A stretch of DNA of 41,859 nt. It comes from a virus. The first letter of the stretch is position 1. The number at the start of each line of letters is the position of its first letter. The position numbers were made by a program, and so were the translations under genes. Location of the stretch: positions 1 to 41,859 of IMG/VR virus record IMGVR_UViG_3300034071_000909; one strand, written 5' to 3'. Below, piece after piece: positions 7,074 to 13,691 of this stretch. Below the pieces are notes generated by a model. That model did not search any database, was not told where the DNA came from, and saw only the letters and a program-made list of their open reading frames with translations.

Positions 7074-7689
7074 CGAAACCGGCCAAATTAGTTTCATTCA
7101 GAAGTACATTAGCCCGGCAATGTGTGACGCAATGCTAATTAAGCTGTTGAATGAATTTATGGCACTTGGCGGAGCGGCCACTACGCCGGATGTACTGGCG
7201 ACAATGGCTACAAACATCCGAACTAACTTTTGGATGCTCAGGATTTCAGAGGTGATTTACGCGATTAGCCGGGGTATGTCTGGTAAGTACGGTAAGCAGT
7301 ACGGCACTATCACCTATCCGATTGTAGCCGAATACCTAAACGCATATATGGAGGGTGAGCGTGAAGCCGAAATAACACGCCGCCGTGAAGCGCGTGACGC
7401 TGAAATAAAAGCGGACGTGATTACATTGCCGGATGCTGAATTGTATTTGACTGCAAAGTACACGCCGCCTGAGAAAAAAGAACAGGTCGAAGTACGGGAG
7501 CAAACACCCGAAGATAAAGCGTTTGTTGCCCTTGTAACGTTTGCTAATTCGTTTACTGAAAAGGAATTGAACCGTGTTATTCAAGATGCAACTACGCTCA
7601 ACTGGCCGCGTGTATTGAATCGGGCAACCGAGATATTAAACGAGCGAAAATCTAACTCAATTCAATCACTAACAACCAACGAGAAATGA
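6919..7689 (+). CDS. Probable replication-partner protein (DUF6633-like)
   Basis: 256 residues. A Gln-rich start (1-35) is followed by a helical domain. The segment GKYGKQYGTITYPIVAEYLN and a highly charged stretch (EGEREAEITRRREARDAEIK) resemble proteins found beside replication initiators in Bacteroidota elements; the DUF6633 match is from memory and tentative. If the start at 6919 is right, it overlaps the upstream gene by 155 bases. ATG at 7009 is a shorter alternative that still overlaps. Confidence 0.6.
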   Translation: MKNQQLQQQAQALPAIPAELQSTGIATKNFMQQLQGSTASNLCPRTVTEAINETGQISFIQKYISPAMCDAMLIKLLNEFMALGGAATTPDVLATMATNIRTNFWMLRISEVIYAISRGMSGKYGKQYGTITYPIVAEYLNAYMEGEREAEITRRREARDAEIKADVITLPDAELYLTAKYTPPEKKEQVEVREQTPEDKAFVALVTFANSFTEKELNRVIQDATTLNWPRVLNRATEILNERKSNSIQSLTTNEK

Positions 7690-8135
7690 ACATTACCGAA
7701 CAATTAGAGCTTGCAAAGCACATCGCAAACGAAGCTTTTAAAAACAAAAAAGACCGCGCAGGTTCGCCGTACATTAAACACATTCAACGAGTAGCAGACG
7801 GTTGCGCTGAAACTCACTGTAAGGCTATTGCTTATCTGCATGATTTGCTCGAAGATTGTCCCGAATGGACAGAAGCGGCACTAAGGCAATTGTTTATTCC
7901 GCTTATTGTTGATACGGTTGTTATTCTGACTAAGCGCAAAGACGAAGACTATTTTGCATACATCAGGCGTGTTCGTGAGGACAGGGATGCCGTGTTTATA
8001 AAAGTCAAAGACCTCGAAGATAACATGAACATTACCCGGCTGAATTGCTTAGATGATAAAGACATTGAGCGGCTTAAAAAATATCATCAGGCGTATATCA
8101 TGCTTAAAACACCTACAACACAGCCAAATGATTAA
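7686..8135 (+). CDS. MESH1/SpoT-like HD-domain hydrolase
   Basis: 149 residues. Motifs of the (p)ppGpp hydrolase HD domain are in order: AGSPYIKHIQRVA (His32), AIAYLHDLLED (His52-Asp53, Glu56-Asp57), a VVILTKRKDE helix and IKVKDLEDNM (Asp109, Asp112-Asn113). No synthetase domain follows, so it is the small-hydrolase type. Members remove the 3' pyrophosphate of ppGpp or related nucleotides. In a phage this could blunt the stringent response or a nucleotide-based defence, which is inference. Starts in an ATGA overlap with the previous gene. Confidence 0.82.
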   Translation: MNITEQLELAKHIANEAFKNKKDRAGSPYIKHIQRVADGCAETHCKAIAYLHDLLEDCPEWTEAALRQLFIPLIVDTVVILTKRKDEDYFAYIRRVREDRDAVFIKVKDLEDNMNITRLNCLDDKDIERLKKYHQAYIMLKTPTTQPND

Positions 8136-8277
8136 CCACAACGAAGCAATAAAGCTGCTTTCCGAAATCGAAACCATTGTGGAGCGGTGGCGAATAGGGC
8201 GCGAAAATGACGACGAGGCAATGCAAAAAATATTCGGCTTGCTTAAACCAAAAAAAGAAAACGACAATGGCAACTAA
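8128..8277 (+). CDS. 49-residue hypothetical protein
   Basis: Starts at the ATG overlapping the stop of the HD-domain gene. Helical and charged (EAIKLLSEIETIVERWRIGR), lysine-rich end. Unknown role. Confidence 0.55.
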   Translation: MINHNEAIKLLSEIETIVERWRIGRENDDEAMQKIFGLLKPKKENDNGN

Positions 8278-8461
8278 AGCGAAACCAGTAACCGCGTGGG
8301 CGGTGTATTCGCCAAGCGGGTACATCATCTTTTACTCCATAAATCCAGAGGAAAACAATAGTAAGCAAATGGCATGTAACCGGCTTTGCGCTGCATGGGA
8401 TGCACTTGAATTACACGGCTACACCTGCCGCAAAATCCAAATCACGGAGGCTGAGAAATGA
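8267..8461 (+). CDS. Hypothetical protein
   Basis: 64 residues with the ACGACAATG start context common in this genome. Mixed strand and helix pattern (TAWAVYSPSGYIIFYSINPE). Ends in an ATGA overlap with the next gene. Unknown. Confidence 0.55.
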   Translation: MATKAKPVTAWAVYSPSGYIIFYSINPEENNSKQMACNRLCAAWDALELHGYTCRKIQITEAEK

Positions 8462-8775
8462 GCCACGAACTACATGACCTCGACCGCAACTGTAACGATT
8501 GCCGCTGCATGGTGCGAAATTTTGACCAGTATAATATTGCACTGGCAAAGCATAATAAGAACTTGCGTGAACGGTTTGACCGCGAACGGCAGCGGCTACT
8601 ATCCATCGGAAACGCTGAGACATTACGCGAGGCAAACAAGATGAAGTTTCAGCCGGATAGCAAGATTAACGAGGGTTTCGGCCACTGCACAAAGTTTGAC
8701 AAACCGGTTGACTTTATACCGGGCATTTGTCAGATTCATACGCAGGGGTGCTTTGAGCATAGAACTAAAAACTAA
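8458..8775 (+). CDS. Cys-rich hypothetical protein
   Basis: 105 residues. Two clusters of possible metal ligands, NCNDCRC near residue 13 and HCTKF...GICQIHTQGC near the C-terminus, flank a charged helix (NLRERFDRERQRLL). This looks like a zinc-stabilised small protein split by a coiled segment. Function unknown. Confidence 0.6.
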   Translation: MSHELHDLDRNCNDCRCMVRNFDQYNIALAKHNKNLRERFDRERQRLLSIGNAETLREANKMKFQPDSKINEGFGHCTKFDKPVDFIPGICQIHTQGCFEHRTKN

Positions 8776-8779
8776 AAAA

Positions 8780-9001
8780 ATGATACACTGGACAAAAACA
8801 AGCGACGAATTGCCGCGACTTAATGAATTACTGTGGTTAAAACAGCGAAACTGGATTTTTCTCGGAGAGCGATACGCGACCGCTGAAACATGGCTTTGGG
8901 CGGTTCATGTCGGTAGCTTGCACTTTGAGGATACTAAGGTTGTTTCGGATGAATGTGAGCCGGATGATGTTAGCCCCGACGAATGGGCTTATGTAAATTA
9001 A
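8780..9001 (+). CDS. Hypothetical protein, DUF551-like N-terminus
   Basis: 73 residues. IHWTKTSDELPRLNELLWLK resembles the W-x-LP opening of DUF551-type phage proteins, of unknown function. The Trp-rich middle and acidic end are otherwise unrecognised. Last gene before the second operator/promoter. Confidence 0.6.
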   Translation: MIHWTKTSDELPRLNELLWLKQRNWIFLGERYATAETWLWAVHVGSLHFEDTKVVSDECEPDDVSPDEWAYVN

Positions 9002-9030
9002 TCACCCTGAAAAACAACCACTTGCAGAAA

Positions 9031-9075
9031 TTATGCGAAATAAATTTGCAGGTATGATAAATGTGCTTACCTTTG
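9031..9075 (+). promoter_or_regulatory. Early-type promoter/operator, copy 2
   Basis: TTTG (9045-9048), 19 bases, TACCTTTG (9068-9075), with TTATGCGAA-ATAAA-TTTGCA (9031-9050) overlapping the -33 element. The left arm differs by one base (G for A) from copy 1. The upstream CCTGAAAA and the downstream CTTCATCAAACTAA also match copy 1. Confidence 0.75.
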
Positions 9076-9100
9076 CTTCATCAAACTAAAACTAACGACA

Positions 9101-9409
9101 ATGGACACTATTTTAAACACTTGGCGCAGCACGGCAGAAAAGCCGGTTTATTATTTTCTTGGCTTTCCTATCTATACAAACGGGCACTGGTCTATTTACT
9201 GTGAATTTGCGGGTAGTTTCATCTACACCTACAAAAACATAGCCATATCTAATTTAGGCGGCATAAATAAAGACCTTGTAGATATACTTTCTAACGGAGT
9301 TATCAATGTTGATGGTGACGCTGAAACACAATTGCGCGTTTTGATTAATCGGTGTTTGGAAACAAAAAGGCGCGGCGAAGAACTTTTAAAGGCGCTTAAA
9401 GGTAACTAA
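9101..9409 (+). CDS. Hypothetical protein, first gene of second small-gene operon
   Basis: 102 residues, ATG in the ACGACAATG context 25 bases after the -7 box. N-terminal part rich in aromatic residues (YYFLGFPIYTNGHWSIY), then a helical basic C-terminus. No family recognised. Confidence 0.6.
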   Translation: MDTILNTWRSTAEKPVYYFLGFPIYTNGHWSIYCEFAGSFIYTYKNIAISNLGGINKDLVDILSNGVINVDGDAETQLRVLINRCLETKRRGEELLKALKGN

Positions 9410-9640
9410 ATGAACTCCGCCCAACAACGTGCATTAAGCCGCCTAACACCCGAAGAACGGCGGTATTTAGAGTTGCCAGACCGAACTATGTACATTCGGG
9501 ACGTTGAGGCCGAGCTGTTTTCAAAGATCGACCTGCGGCAAAAACTGAAAGAACAGCGGCCACTCGACACAATCGCAATCGAAGAACTAACCAAACGTAT
9601 TGACCACCTGCAATCTGTTTATGCGGGGTACTGCGTTTAA
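9410..9640 (+). CDS. Hypothetical helical protein
   Basis: 76 residues starting immediately after the preceding stop. Charged and helical (SRLTPEERRYLELPDR, then LRQKLKEQRPLD); probably a short coiled coil. Confidence 0.55.
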   Translation: MNSAQQRALSRLTPEERRYLELPDRTMYIRDVEAELFSKIDLRQKLKEQRPLDTIAIEELTKRIDHLQSVYAGYCV

Positions 9641-9650
9641 AAAAAGAGAT

Positions 9651-9878
9651 ATGGAAAACAAAAACACCTGCCCTGACTTTGTGCCGCTTCCGCCTGATTT
9701 TGATTCGTGCAAGCCGGTTGGTTATAGAAACAGGCTTAACGAAATTGTATTTAAAGGGCGCGGCGCATACGTTAATGGAAAGCACATCGGGGATGTGATT
9801 TACTCCGACGATAAGGTTATCCATATTGCGCCCATCGACCCGAAATCGGAAATAATTACAATAAGGACAAACCAATGA
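9651..9878 (+). CDS. Hypothetical protein
   Basis: 75 residues from ATG 9651, preceded by an A-rich stretch; an earlier in-frame ATG at 9621 would overlap the previous gene. Beta-rich (GYRNRLNEIVFKGRGAYVNG). Ends in an ATGA overlap with the membrane protein that follows. Confidence 0.55.
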   Translation: MENKNTCPDFVPLPPDFDSCKPVGYRNRLNEIVFKGRGAYVNGKHIGDVIYSDDKVIHIAPIDPKSEIITIRTNQ

Positions 9879-10057
9879 AACACACCCTTAACACCATCGG
9901 ATGGTCTGGATTGCTCGTTACGCTATTCCTGTGCTTCATTTATGGTGACAACAAAACAGCGGTTGAGGTCGTGCGGCCGGTAAAGGACACGACAGATCAG
10001 TATTACAACGAACTGCCAGAGCGGATTCATCGGCTTTGGGTGGTTAGAAATAAGTAG
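9875..10057 (+). CDS. Small single-pass membrane protein
   Basis: 60 residues. One hydrophobic segment, about residues 8-24 (IGWSGLLVTLFLCFIYG), then a hydrophilic C-terminal tail. Unknown function. Followed after four bases by a second small membrane protein. Confidence 0.55.
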   Translation: MKHTLNTIGWSGLLVTLFLCFIYGDNKTAVEVVRPVKDTTDQYYNELPERIHRLWVVRNK

Positions 10058-10061
10058 TGGT

Positions 10062-10205
10062 ATGTGGGAAGAAATTAAAGACTGGATTTCAGCCGTATTT
10101 ATAACTGCGCTTATAGTTGGAGGTATGGCCGCTCTTCTTTGGGCTGGATCGGACGCCCAACTTGAGTACTGCAAAGGGCATAACTGTATTCATAAACACG
10201 ATTAA
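10062..10205 (+). CDS. 47-residue single-pass membrane protein
   Basis: Hydrophobic segment VFITALIVGGMAALLWAG (about 12-29) and a C-terminal tail with two Cys and three His (CKGHNCIHKH). It fills the gap between its neighbours. Paired membrane proteins of this size can be spanin-like or accessory, but the pair sits among early accessory genes, so no role is assigned. Confidence 0.5.
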   Translation: MWEEIKDWISAVFITALIVGGMAALLWAGSDAQLEYCKGHNCIHKHD

Positions 10206-10214
10206 AATTAACCA

Positions 10215-10586
10215 ATGATACAACCACATGAACTATTCCCCGGCGCATGGCTTCTGGATAAGGACGGGCAACCGTTTGAAGTACGCGCCTTTTTACCGAT
10301 ACCCGATTACAAGGGCGGCGGGTATATGGTCAATGGATTGCACTTGCTTTCCGAATGCAGCCCGATTGAATTGACGGATAAGATCGTTAATGATTTAGAT
10401 ATTAACAGCGTCACTCCGAAGCATATATATGTTTGGATGCCGGGCAAAGAATGTGAAGTCGAAAACACTGATCTTGATAGGGCGGAATTTAGCACAACGC
10501 ATCTGCATAACTTGCAAGCGTTCTTCAATCTGCACTACACACCAATAACCATCAACGAACAACAACTACGGGAGGCGCTGAAATGA
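10215..10586 (+). CDS. Conserved-type Bacteroidota phage hypothetical protein
   Basis: 123 residues. The opening PHELFPGAWLLDKDGQPFEV and the ending HLHNLQAFFNLHYTPITIN match a pattern common in small Bacteroidota prophage proteins (an (H/Q)LQNLYF-like segment near the C-terminus). Function unknown. Ends in an ATGA overlap. Confidence 0.65.
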   Translation: MIQPHELFPGAWLLDKDGQPFEVRAFLPIPDYKGGGYMVNGLHLLSECSPIELTDKIVNDLDINSVTPKHIYVWMPGKECEVENTDLDRAEFSTTHLHNLQAFFNLHYTPITINEQQLREALK

Positions 10587-10882
10587 CACCAGAAGAAATA
10601 ACAATTGAAAAAGCAATAGAACTTCACGACAAACACACTCGCTTACGCGGCAATCTTGTTGGCGGTATAGATGCGGTTACCGAAGCCCTAAACACAATCA
10701 ACTGGATTCCGATTGATGCGGATAAGTTGCCGGAGGGTGATGTGTTGTGTTGCCATAGGCCGACAAGAGTAATGTATTTTACAAACCCTTACAAACAACC
10801 AAACTCAGACCGTGTTTTTTTTGAAAGCTGCAACAGGATGGTATGGGAATGCACCCATTACGCACACGTAAACCTACCGTGA
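10583..10882 (+). CDS. Hypothetical protein with DUF551-like segment
   Basis: 99 residues. NWIPIDADKLPEGDVLC has the W-x-P...LP...V pattern of DUF551-like phage proteins. Several Cys and His near the C-terminus. Coupled to the previous gene by ATGA. Confidence 0.6.
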   Translation: MTPEEITIEKAIELHDKHTRLRGNLVGGIDAVTEALNTINWIPIDADKLPEGDVLCCHRPTRVMYFTNPYKQPNSDRVFFESCNRMVWECTHYAHVNLP

Positions 10883-10883
10883 T

Positions 10884-11075
10884 ATGCAAACTAAACACTA
10901 CCGAGCCAAAGCCGTAGCGATCTGCGGGGCAATGGCAGAATGTTATGAGTTGAAAGCTAATGTCAAAAACCAACATCAGGTAAGTAACATTATCTGTAGG
11001 TTATGGTGGCAGCAACGGATTCGACTAATTAACAAAGAACTTGAAATTAAACTCAAACGAACATGCACGTACTGA
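10884..11075 (+). CDS. Hypothetical protein
   Basis: 63 residues, one base after the preceding stop. Basic, probably helical (WWQQRIRLINKELEIKLKR). Overlaps the next gene by 13 bases. Confidence 0.5.
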   Translation: MQTKHYRAKAVAICGAMAECYELKANVKNQHQVSNIICRLWWQQRIRLINKELEIKLKRTCTY

Positions 11076-11236
11076 TCGAACCACAATTCCGCCCCATGCC
11101 GTTAACGCTGCCAATGCCGCAATTCGAGCACCCTGTTAGCCGGTTCTTTGGCAAGGGTAAGATTGCCTACATTGAGCAGGATGGTATTTTGTACCGGTAC
11201 GCAATCTTTCACGCCCGGATTATCGGGGCTAATTAG
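11063..11236 (+). CDS. 57-residue hypothetical protein
   Basis: ATG at 11063 inside the end of the preceding gene. Pro-rich start (PQFRPMPLTLPMPQF), then a strand-rich half (IAYIEQDGILYRYAIF). It fills the gap before the RNA gene at 11308. Confidence 0.5.
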   Translation: MHVLIEPQFRPMPLTLPMPQFEHPVSRFFGKGKIAYIEQDGILYRYAIFHARIIGAN

Positions 11237-11270
11237 CCCTAAGCCAAATTGTTGAAAAAGTAGAAAAACA

Positions 11271-11301
11271 TTTGCAATCTCAAAAATAAGTTGTAGTATT
11301 G
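11271..11301 (+). promoter_or_regulatory. Promoter of small RNA at 11308
   Basis: TTTG (11271-11274), 19 bases, TAGTATTG (11294-11301), one base from TANNTTTG. Predicted start about 11307. Confidence 0.6.
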
Positions 11302-11307
11302 CAGCAG

Positions 11308-11391
11308 CGTTGTGGCAGACGCAAAGGACTTGGAAGCTCTCTAAACTTCCATAAGCCCCGATCTCAACTGCCACTGAGACGGGGCTTTTTA
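11308..11391 (+). ncRNA. Candidate small RNA with pseudoknotted terminator hairpin
   Basis: Between a promoter and a T run lie a hairpin TGGAAG (11331-11336)/CTTCCA (11346-11351) and a strong 3' hairpin, AAGCCCCG plus TCTCA (11353-11366, one bulged A) with TGAGA plus CGGGGCTT (11375-11387). The loop of the 3' hairpin contains CTGCCAC (11368-11374), fully complementary to GTGGCAG (11312-11318), so the 5' end can pair with the terminator loop. Ends 19 bases before the next start. No known class recognised. Confidence 0.7.
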
Positions 11392-11409
11392 TTTTAACAC
11401 GAAATTGAA

Positions 11410-11580
11410 ATGGACATTGAGAAACTAATCAAACACATTGACAGCTTGATATACGATTGTCGAACACAGGAGACTGTTTTTGAAGAGGCTGGAATGAATA
11501 CCTCAGCATTGTGTTCGGCAGCAATGGCTCGTGCATACGAAAATGTTAAGAACCTTATTTTAACCGAAACTAACACCTAA
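11410..11580 (+). CDS. 56-residue hypothetical protein
   Basis: ATG preceded by an A-rich stretch just after the small RNA's terminator. Helical sequence (IEKLIKHIDSLIYDCR, then AAMARAYENVKNLI). Unknown. Confidence 0.5.
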   Translation: MDIEKLIKHIDSLIYDCRTQETVFEEAGMNTSALCSAAMARAYENVKNLILTETNT

Positions 11581-11586
11581 GCCGAT

Positions 11587-11889
11587 ATGTCAACAACACT
11601 AAGCGTAACCGCACACTCAAGCAAAAACAGCCCCGAATTTCAAAAACATTTTAAGGCCGTTGTTTTTTGCATTGAAAACGACTTATCGTTTCCAGCTGAA
11701 ACATCTGCTTTTTTCAAAGGAAAGATAGGCGGCGATGATCTCGAATCTATTAACCGAACCGCAATAATGAAATATATTGAAAACGGAATTGCAGTTGATA
11801 TGCCAGTTGAAAATAATGGGTATCAGGCAACAATAAATGTTTCCGACATACCGGCGGGCGTAGATTTGATAATGGTAAAATTAGACTAA
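11587..11889 (+). CDS. Hypothetical protein
   Basis: 100 residues. Central acidic segment and a beta-rich C-terminus (YQATINVSDIPAGVDLIMVK). No family recognised. Confidence 0.55.
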   Translation: MSTTLSVTAHSSKNSPEFQKHFKAVVFCIENDLSFPAETSAFFKGKIGGDDLESINRTAIMKYIENGIAVDMPVENNGYQATINVSDIPAGVDLIMVKLD

Positions 11890-11907
11890 CACCTAAACCA
11901 AACGACA

Positions 11908-12258
11908 ATGAGAGAGATTAAAAAATTTAGGGTATGGGATAACCAGCTCGGTGTATGGGTAAACAACATCGGCATGAAAAAAAACAATGTGCTATGCGAT
12001 GGCACGGAAAAGCGATTTCACGTGATGCAATTCACCGGCCTGTACGATAAGGACGGGCGGGAGATTTATGATGGCGACTGGTTGCGCGTTCCTGATAATG
12101 ATTGTATTTATGAGGTTCGTATTGAGGTCTGTGATTTTATTCTTTGGGGCTTAAAGCATAATGTTTTATGGGGGCGGCTTTCTCGTGCTGTTGAACATCA
12201 ATGGTCGTTAAAAGTAATAGGCAACACCCATACGTATTTTAAAGATCAAACGATATGA
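11908..12258 (+). CDS. YopX-family protein
   Basis: 116 residues with the YopX hallmarks: MREIKKFRVWD at the start, then MQFTGLYDKDGREIYDGDWL in the middle, and a VIGNTH ending. YopX proteins are widespread in Gram-positive and Bacteroidota phages; their role is unknown. ACGACAATG start context. Confidence 0.8.
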   Translation: MREIKKFRVWDNQLGVWVNNIGMKKNNVLCDGTEKRFHVMQFTGLYDKDGREIYDGDWLRVPDNDCIYEVRIEVCDFILWGLKHNVLWGRLSRAVEHQWSLKVIGNTHTYFKDQTI

Positions 12259-12294
12259 ACTACCCACAAACATCCGCACCTAACAAACTTTAAC

Positions 12295-12302
12295 TACATT
12301 TG
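12295..12302 (+). promoter_or_regulatory. -7 element placed for a leaderless transcript
   Basis: TACATTTG matches TANNTTTG and ends six bases before the A of ATG 12308. No TTTG is seen at the right upstream distance, so this promoter is weaker than the similar ones at 12779 and 20182. Confidence 0.4.
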
Positions 12303-12307
12303 GAATG

Positions 12308-12496
12308 ATGGAAAAGCGATTTAATAAAGAAATGCCCGAAATAGTTGTGGGTGAAAAATACGTGCTGCTGAACGGCGATCACGTCAGAATAATGGCTTTT
12401 ACTGAGGGGTATTACATGGCACGGCGCAAAGGCTGTATGCCGTTTGTAAAGCACGAAAAGGAAATGATTGACTGGATGCGCAAATGGTGCGAATAA
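12308..12496 (+). CDS. 62-residue hypothetical protein
   Basis: Two adjacent ATGs (12305 and 12308); I prefer the second because of its spacing from the -7 box. Sequence VVGEKYVLLNGDHVRIMAFT looks like a small beta domain, with a basic, Trp-containing C-terminus. Unknown function; last small gene before the structured gap. Confidence 0.55.
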   Translation: MEKRFNKEMPEIVVGEKYVLLNGDHVRIMAFTEGYYMARRKGCMPFVKHEKEMIDWMRKWCE

Positions 12497-12720
12497 CACC
12501 GCAAACACTCCTATTCGCCACAGTAGGATGCAAACGGCATGATCGGTTGAGATAGCCCGAATAACGCTGCATTGCAATTAACAACAACTAAATCCGGGCA
12601 ACGGTGGGCAACCTGACCGACCCGGTGGGCGAAGCTGAATGATGGCTCATTATACGCAAGTCCTGATAACGGGTTTACCTCTTAGGGGTAGGGGTAAACC
12701 TGTTATGGGTTCAGCCTCAT
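12489..12720 (+). other. Structured non-coding stretch before the packaging genes
   Basis: The 295 bases between 12496 and 12792 hold no gene I can support. Seen: GCGAATA (12489-12495)/TATTCGC (12512-12518); a nested hairpin CCGGG (12594-12598)/CCCGG (12621-12625) enclosing CGGT (12602-12605)/ACCG (12616-12619); a 14-bp hairpin 12666-12679/12693-12706 with a 13-base loop, enclosed by GCTGAA (12634-12639)/TTCAGC (12710-12715). It could be an RNA element, or a packaging recognition site given the terminase genes downstream. Confidence 0.5.
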
Positions 12721-12754
12721 TCCGGCTATTGCCGCAATCAATCAAAACAGCAAA

Positions 12755-12786
12755 TTTGCTTATTTGGAACATTTGGCCTAAATTTG
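12755..12786 (+). promoter_or_regulatory. Promoter for a leaderless gene upstream of the terminase
   Basis: TTTG (12755-12758), exactly 20 bases, TAAATTTG (12779-12786), a full match to the Bacteroidota consensus. The ATG at 12792 begins six bases after the box, where transcription should start. Confidence 0.75.
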
Positions 12787-12791
12787 ATGTC

Positions 12792-13238
12792 ATGAAACAC
12801 ATTTTAACTTTTGGCGCAATTTCTTTTTTTTTAATGTCTGCGAATTTTCAGCAGCAGATCGCACCATTTCGAACACATGAAATCGGTTGGATAACTGCTT
12901 ACAGTGGCGATACAATCACTCAAAACATTGCCGCAACAACAACAGTGGTTAATGGCATGACCAATTACCAATGGCGCTATGTTACGCCAAACGGTAACAA
13001 TGTAGGCATAGCCGTTACTGATGTGAACAACGGCGCAATCATGCCGAATGAAGTGTATTGGTCACGCAACGTTCAGTGTTATATTACTCAGCCAAACGGC
13101 GATACACTTTTTCCACTTCAAACACCTTCACGCGCTTACTGCTCAATGCAGGGTGATACACTGAGGATTGATTTTAGTTGGTGTATGTTGCCGTTAAATG
13201 GTTTGAATGCTAATGCTTATGTTAAACTAACTTATTGA
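12792..13238 (+). CDS. Secreted small protein of unknown function
   Basis: 148 residues from ATG 12792; the frame extends upstream to 12639, but that region is non-coding structure and lies before the promoter. The N-terminus KHILTFGAISFFLMSANF fits a signal peptide. The rest is beta-rich, with Thr, Asn and Gln and three Cys (VQCYITQ, AYCSMQ, SWCML). It sits alone in front of the terminase genes behind its own promoter. A periplasmic or envelope role, such as superinfection exclusion, is possible but only inferred. Confidence 0.65.
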   Translation: MKHILTFGAISFFLMSANFQQQIAPFRTHEIGWITAYSGDTITQNIAATTTVVNGMTNYQWRYVTPNGNNVGIAVTDVNNGAIMPNEVYWSRNVQCYITQPNGDTLFPLQTPSRAYCSMQGDTLRIDFSWCMLPLNGLNANAYVKLTY

Positions 13239-13241
13239 AAT

Positions 13242-13691
13242 ATGGGGCGACCTGCATTTGAGTTCACCGAGGAAAACATGGATTTCATTTGCGAAAAGAT
13301 TGCAGAATCTTCGCTTGGACTTGTTGAATTACACGAACAGTTTAAACCTAATTTCCCGGCTAAGTCTGTTATTTATCGGGAATTAGCTAAGAATGAAGTA
13401 TTTAGGGATAAATACGCGCAAGCCCGGCAAATGCAAGCCGAAGCAATGGCCGATGAAATACTTCGCATTGCAGATGACGGCAGCAATGATCTGATGACCA
13501 TTTCAAAAGGTAACGAGAGTTACGAAGTTGAAAACAAAGAGGTTGTTAACCGTTCACGTTTGCGAGTTGACACTCGCAAATGGTTAATGAGTAAGTTGCT
13601 GCCGAAAAAATACGGTGATCGTTTGGAGTTGGATAATAAACATTCCGGCTCCCTCGATGTTACACAGATCACCGGCATGAATGTAGAATGA
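13242..13691 (+). CDS. terS: Terminase small subunit
   Basis: 149 residues. An N-terminal helix-turn-helix-like segment (ENMDFICEKIAESSLGLVEL) and a second half with QARQMQAEAMADEILRIADD and RSRLRVDTRKWLMSKLLPKK, the signature of terminase small subunits in many siphophages. It recognises the packaging site and partners with TerL, whose start overlaps its end by ATGA. Confidence 0.85.
   Translation: MGRPAFEFTEENMDFICEKIAESSLGLVELHEQFKPNFPAKSVIYRELAKNEVFRDKYAQARQMQAEAMADEILRIADDGSNDLMTISKGNESYEVENKEVVNRSRLRVDTRKWLMSKLLPKKYGDRLELDNKHSGSLDVTQITGMNVE

Noticed and set aside
12501-12575. Possible tRNA-like segment around CGGTTGAGATAGCC
   Set aside because: No acceptor stem or anticodon arm of the right lengths could be paired.
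12639-12791. In-frame upstream extension of the secreted protein to 12639
   Set aside because: It runs through the stem-loops and lies before the promoter; ATG 12792 gives a clean signal peptide at the predicted transcript start.
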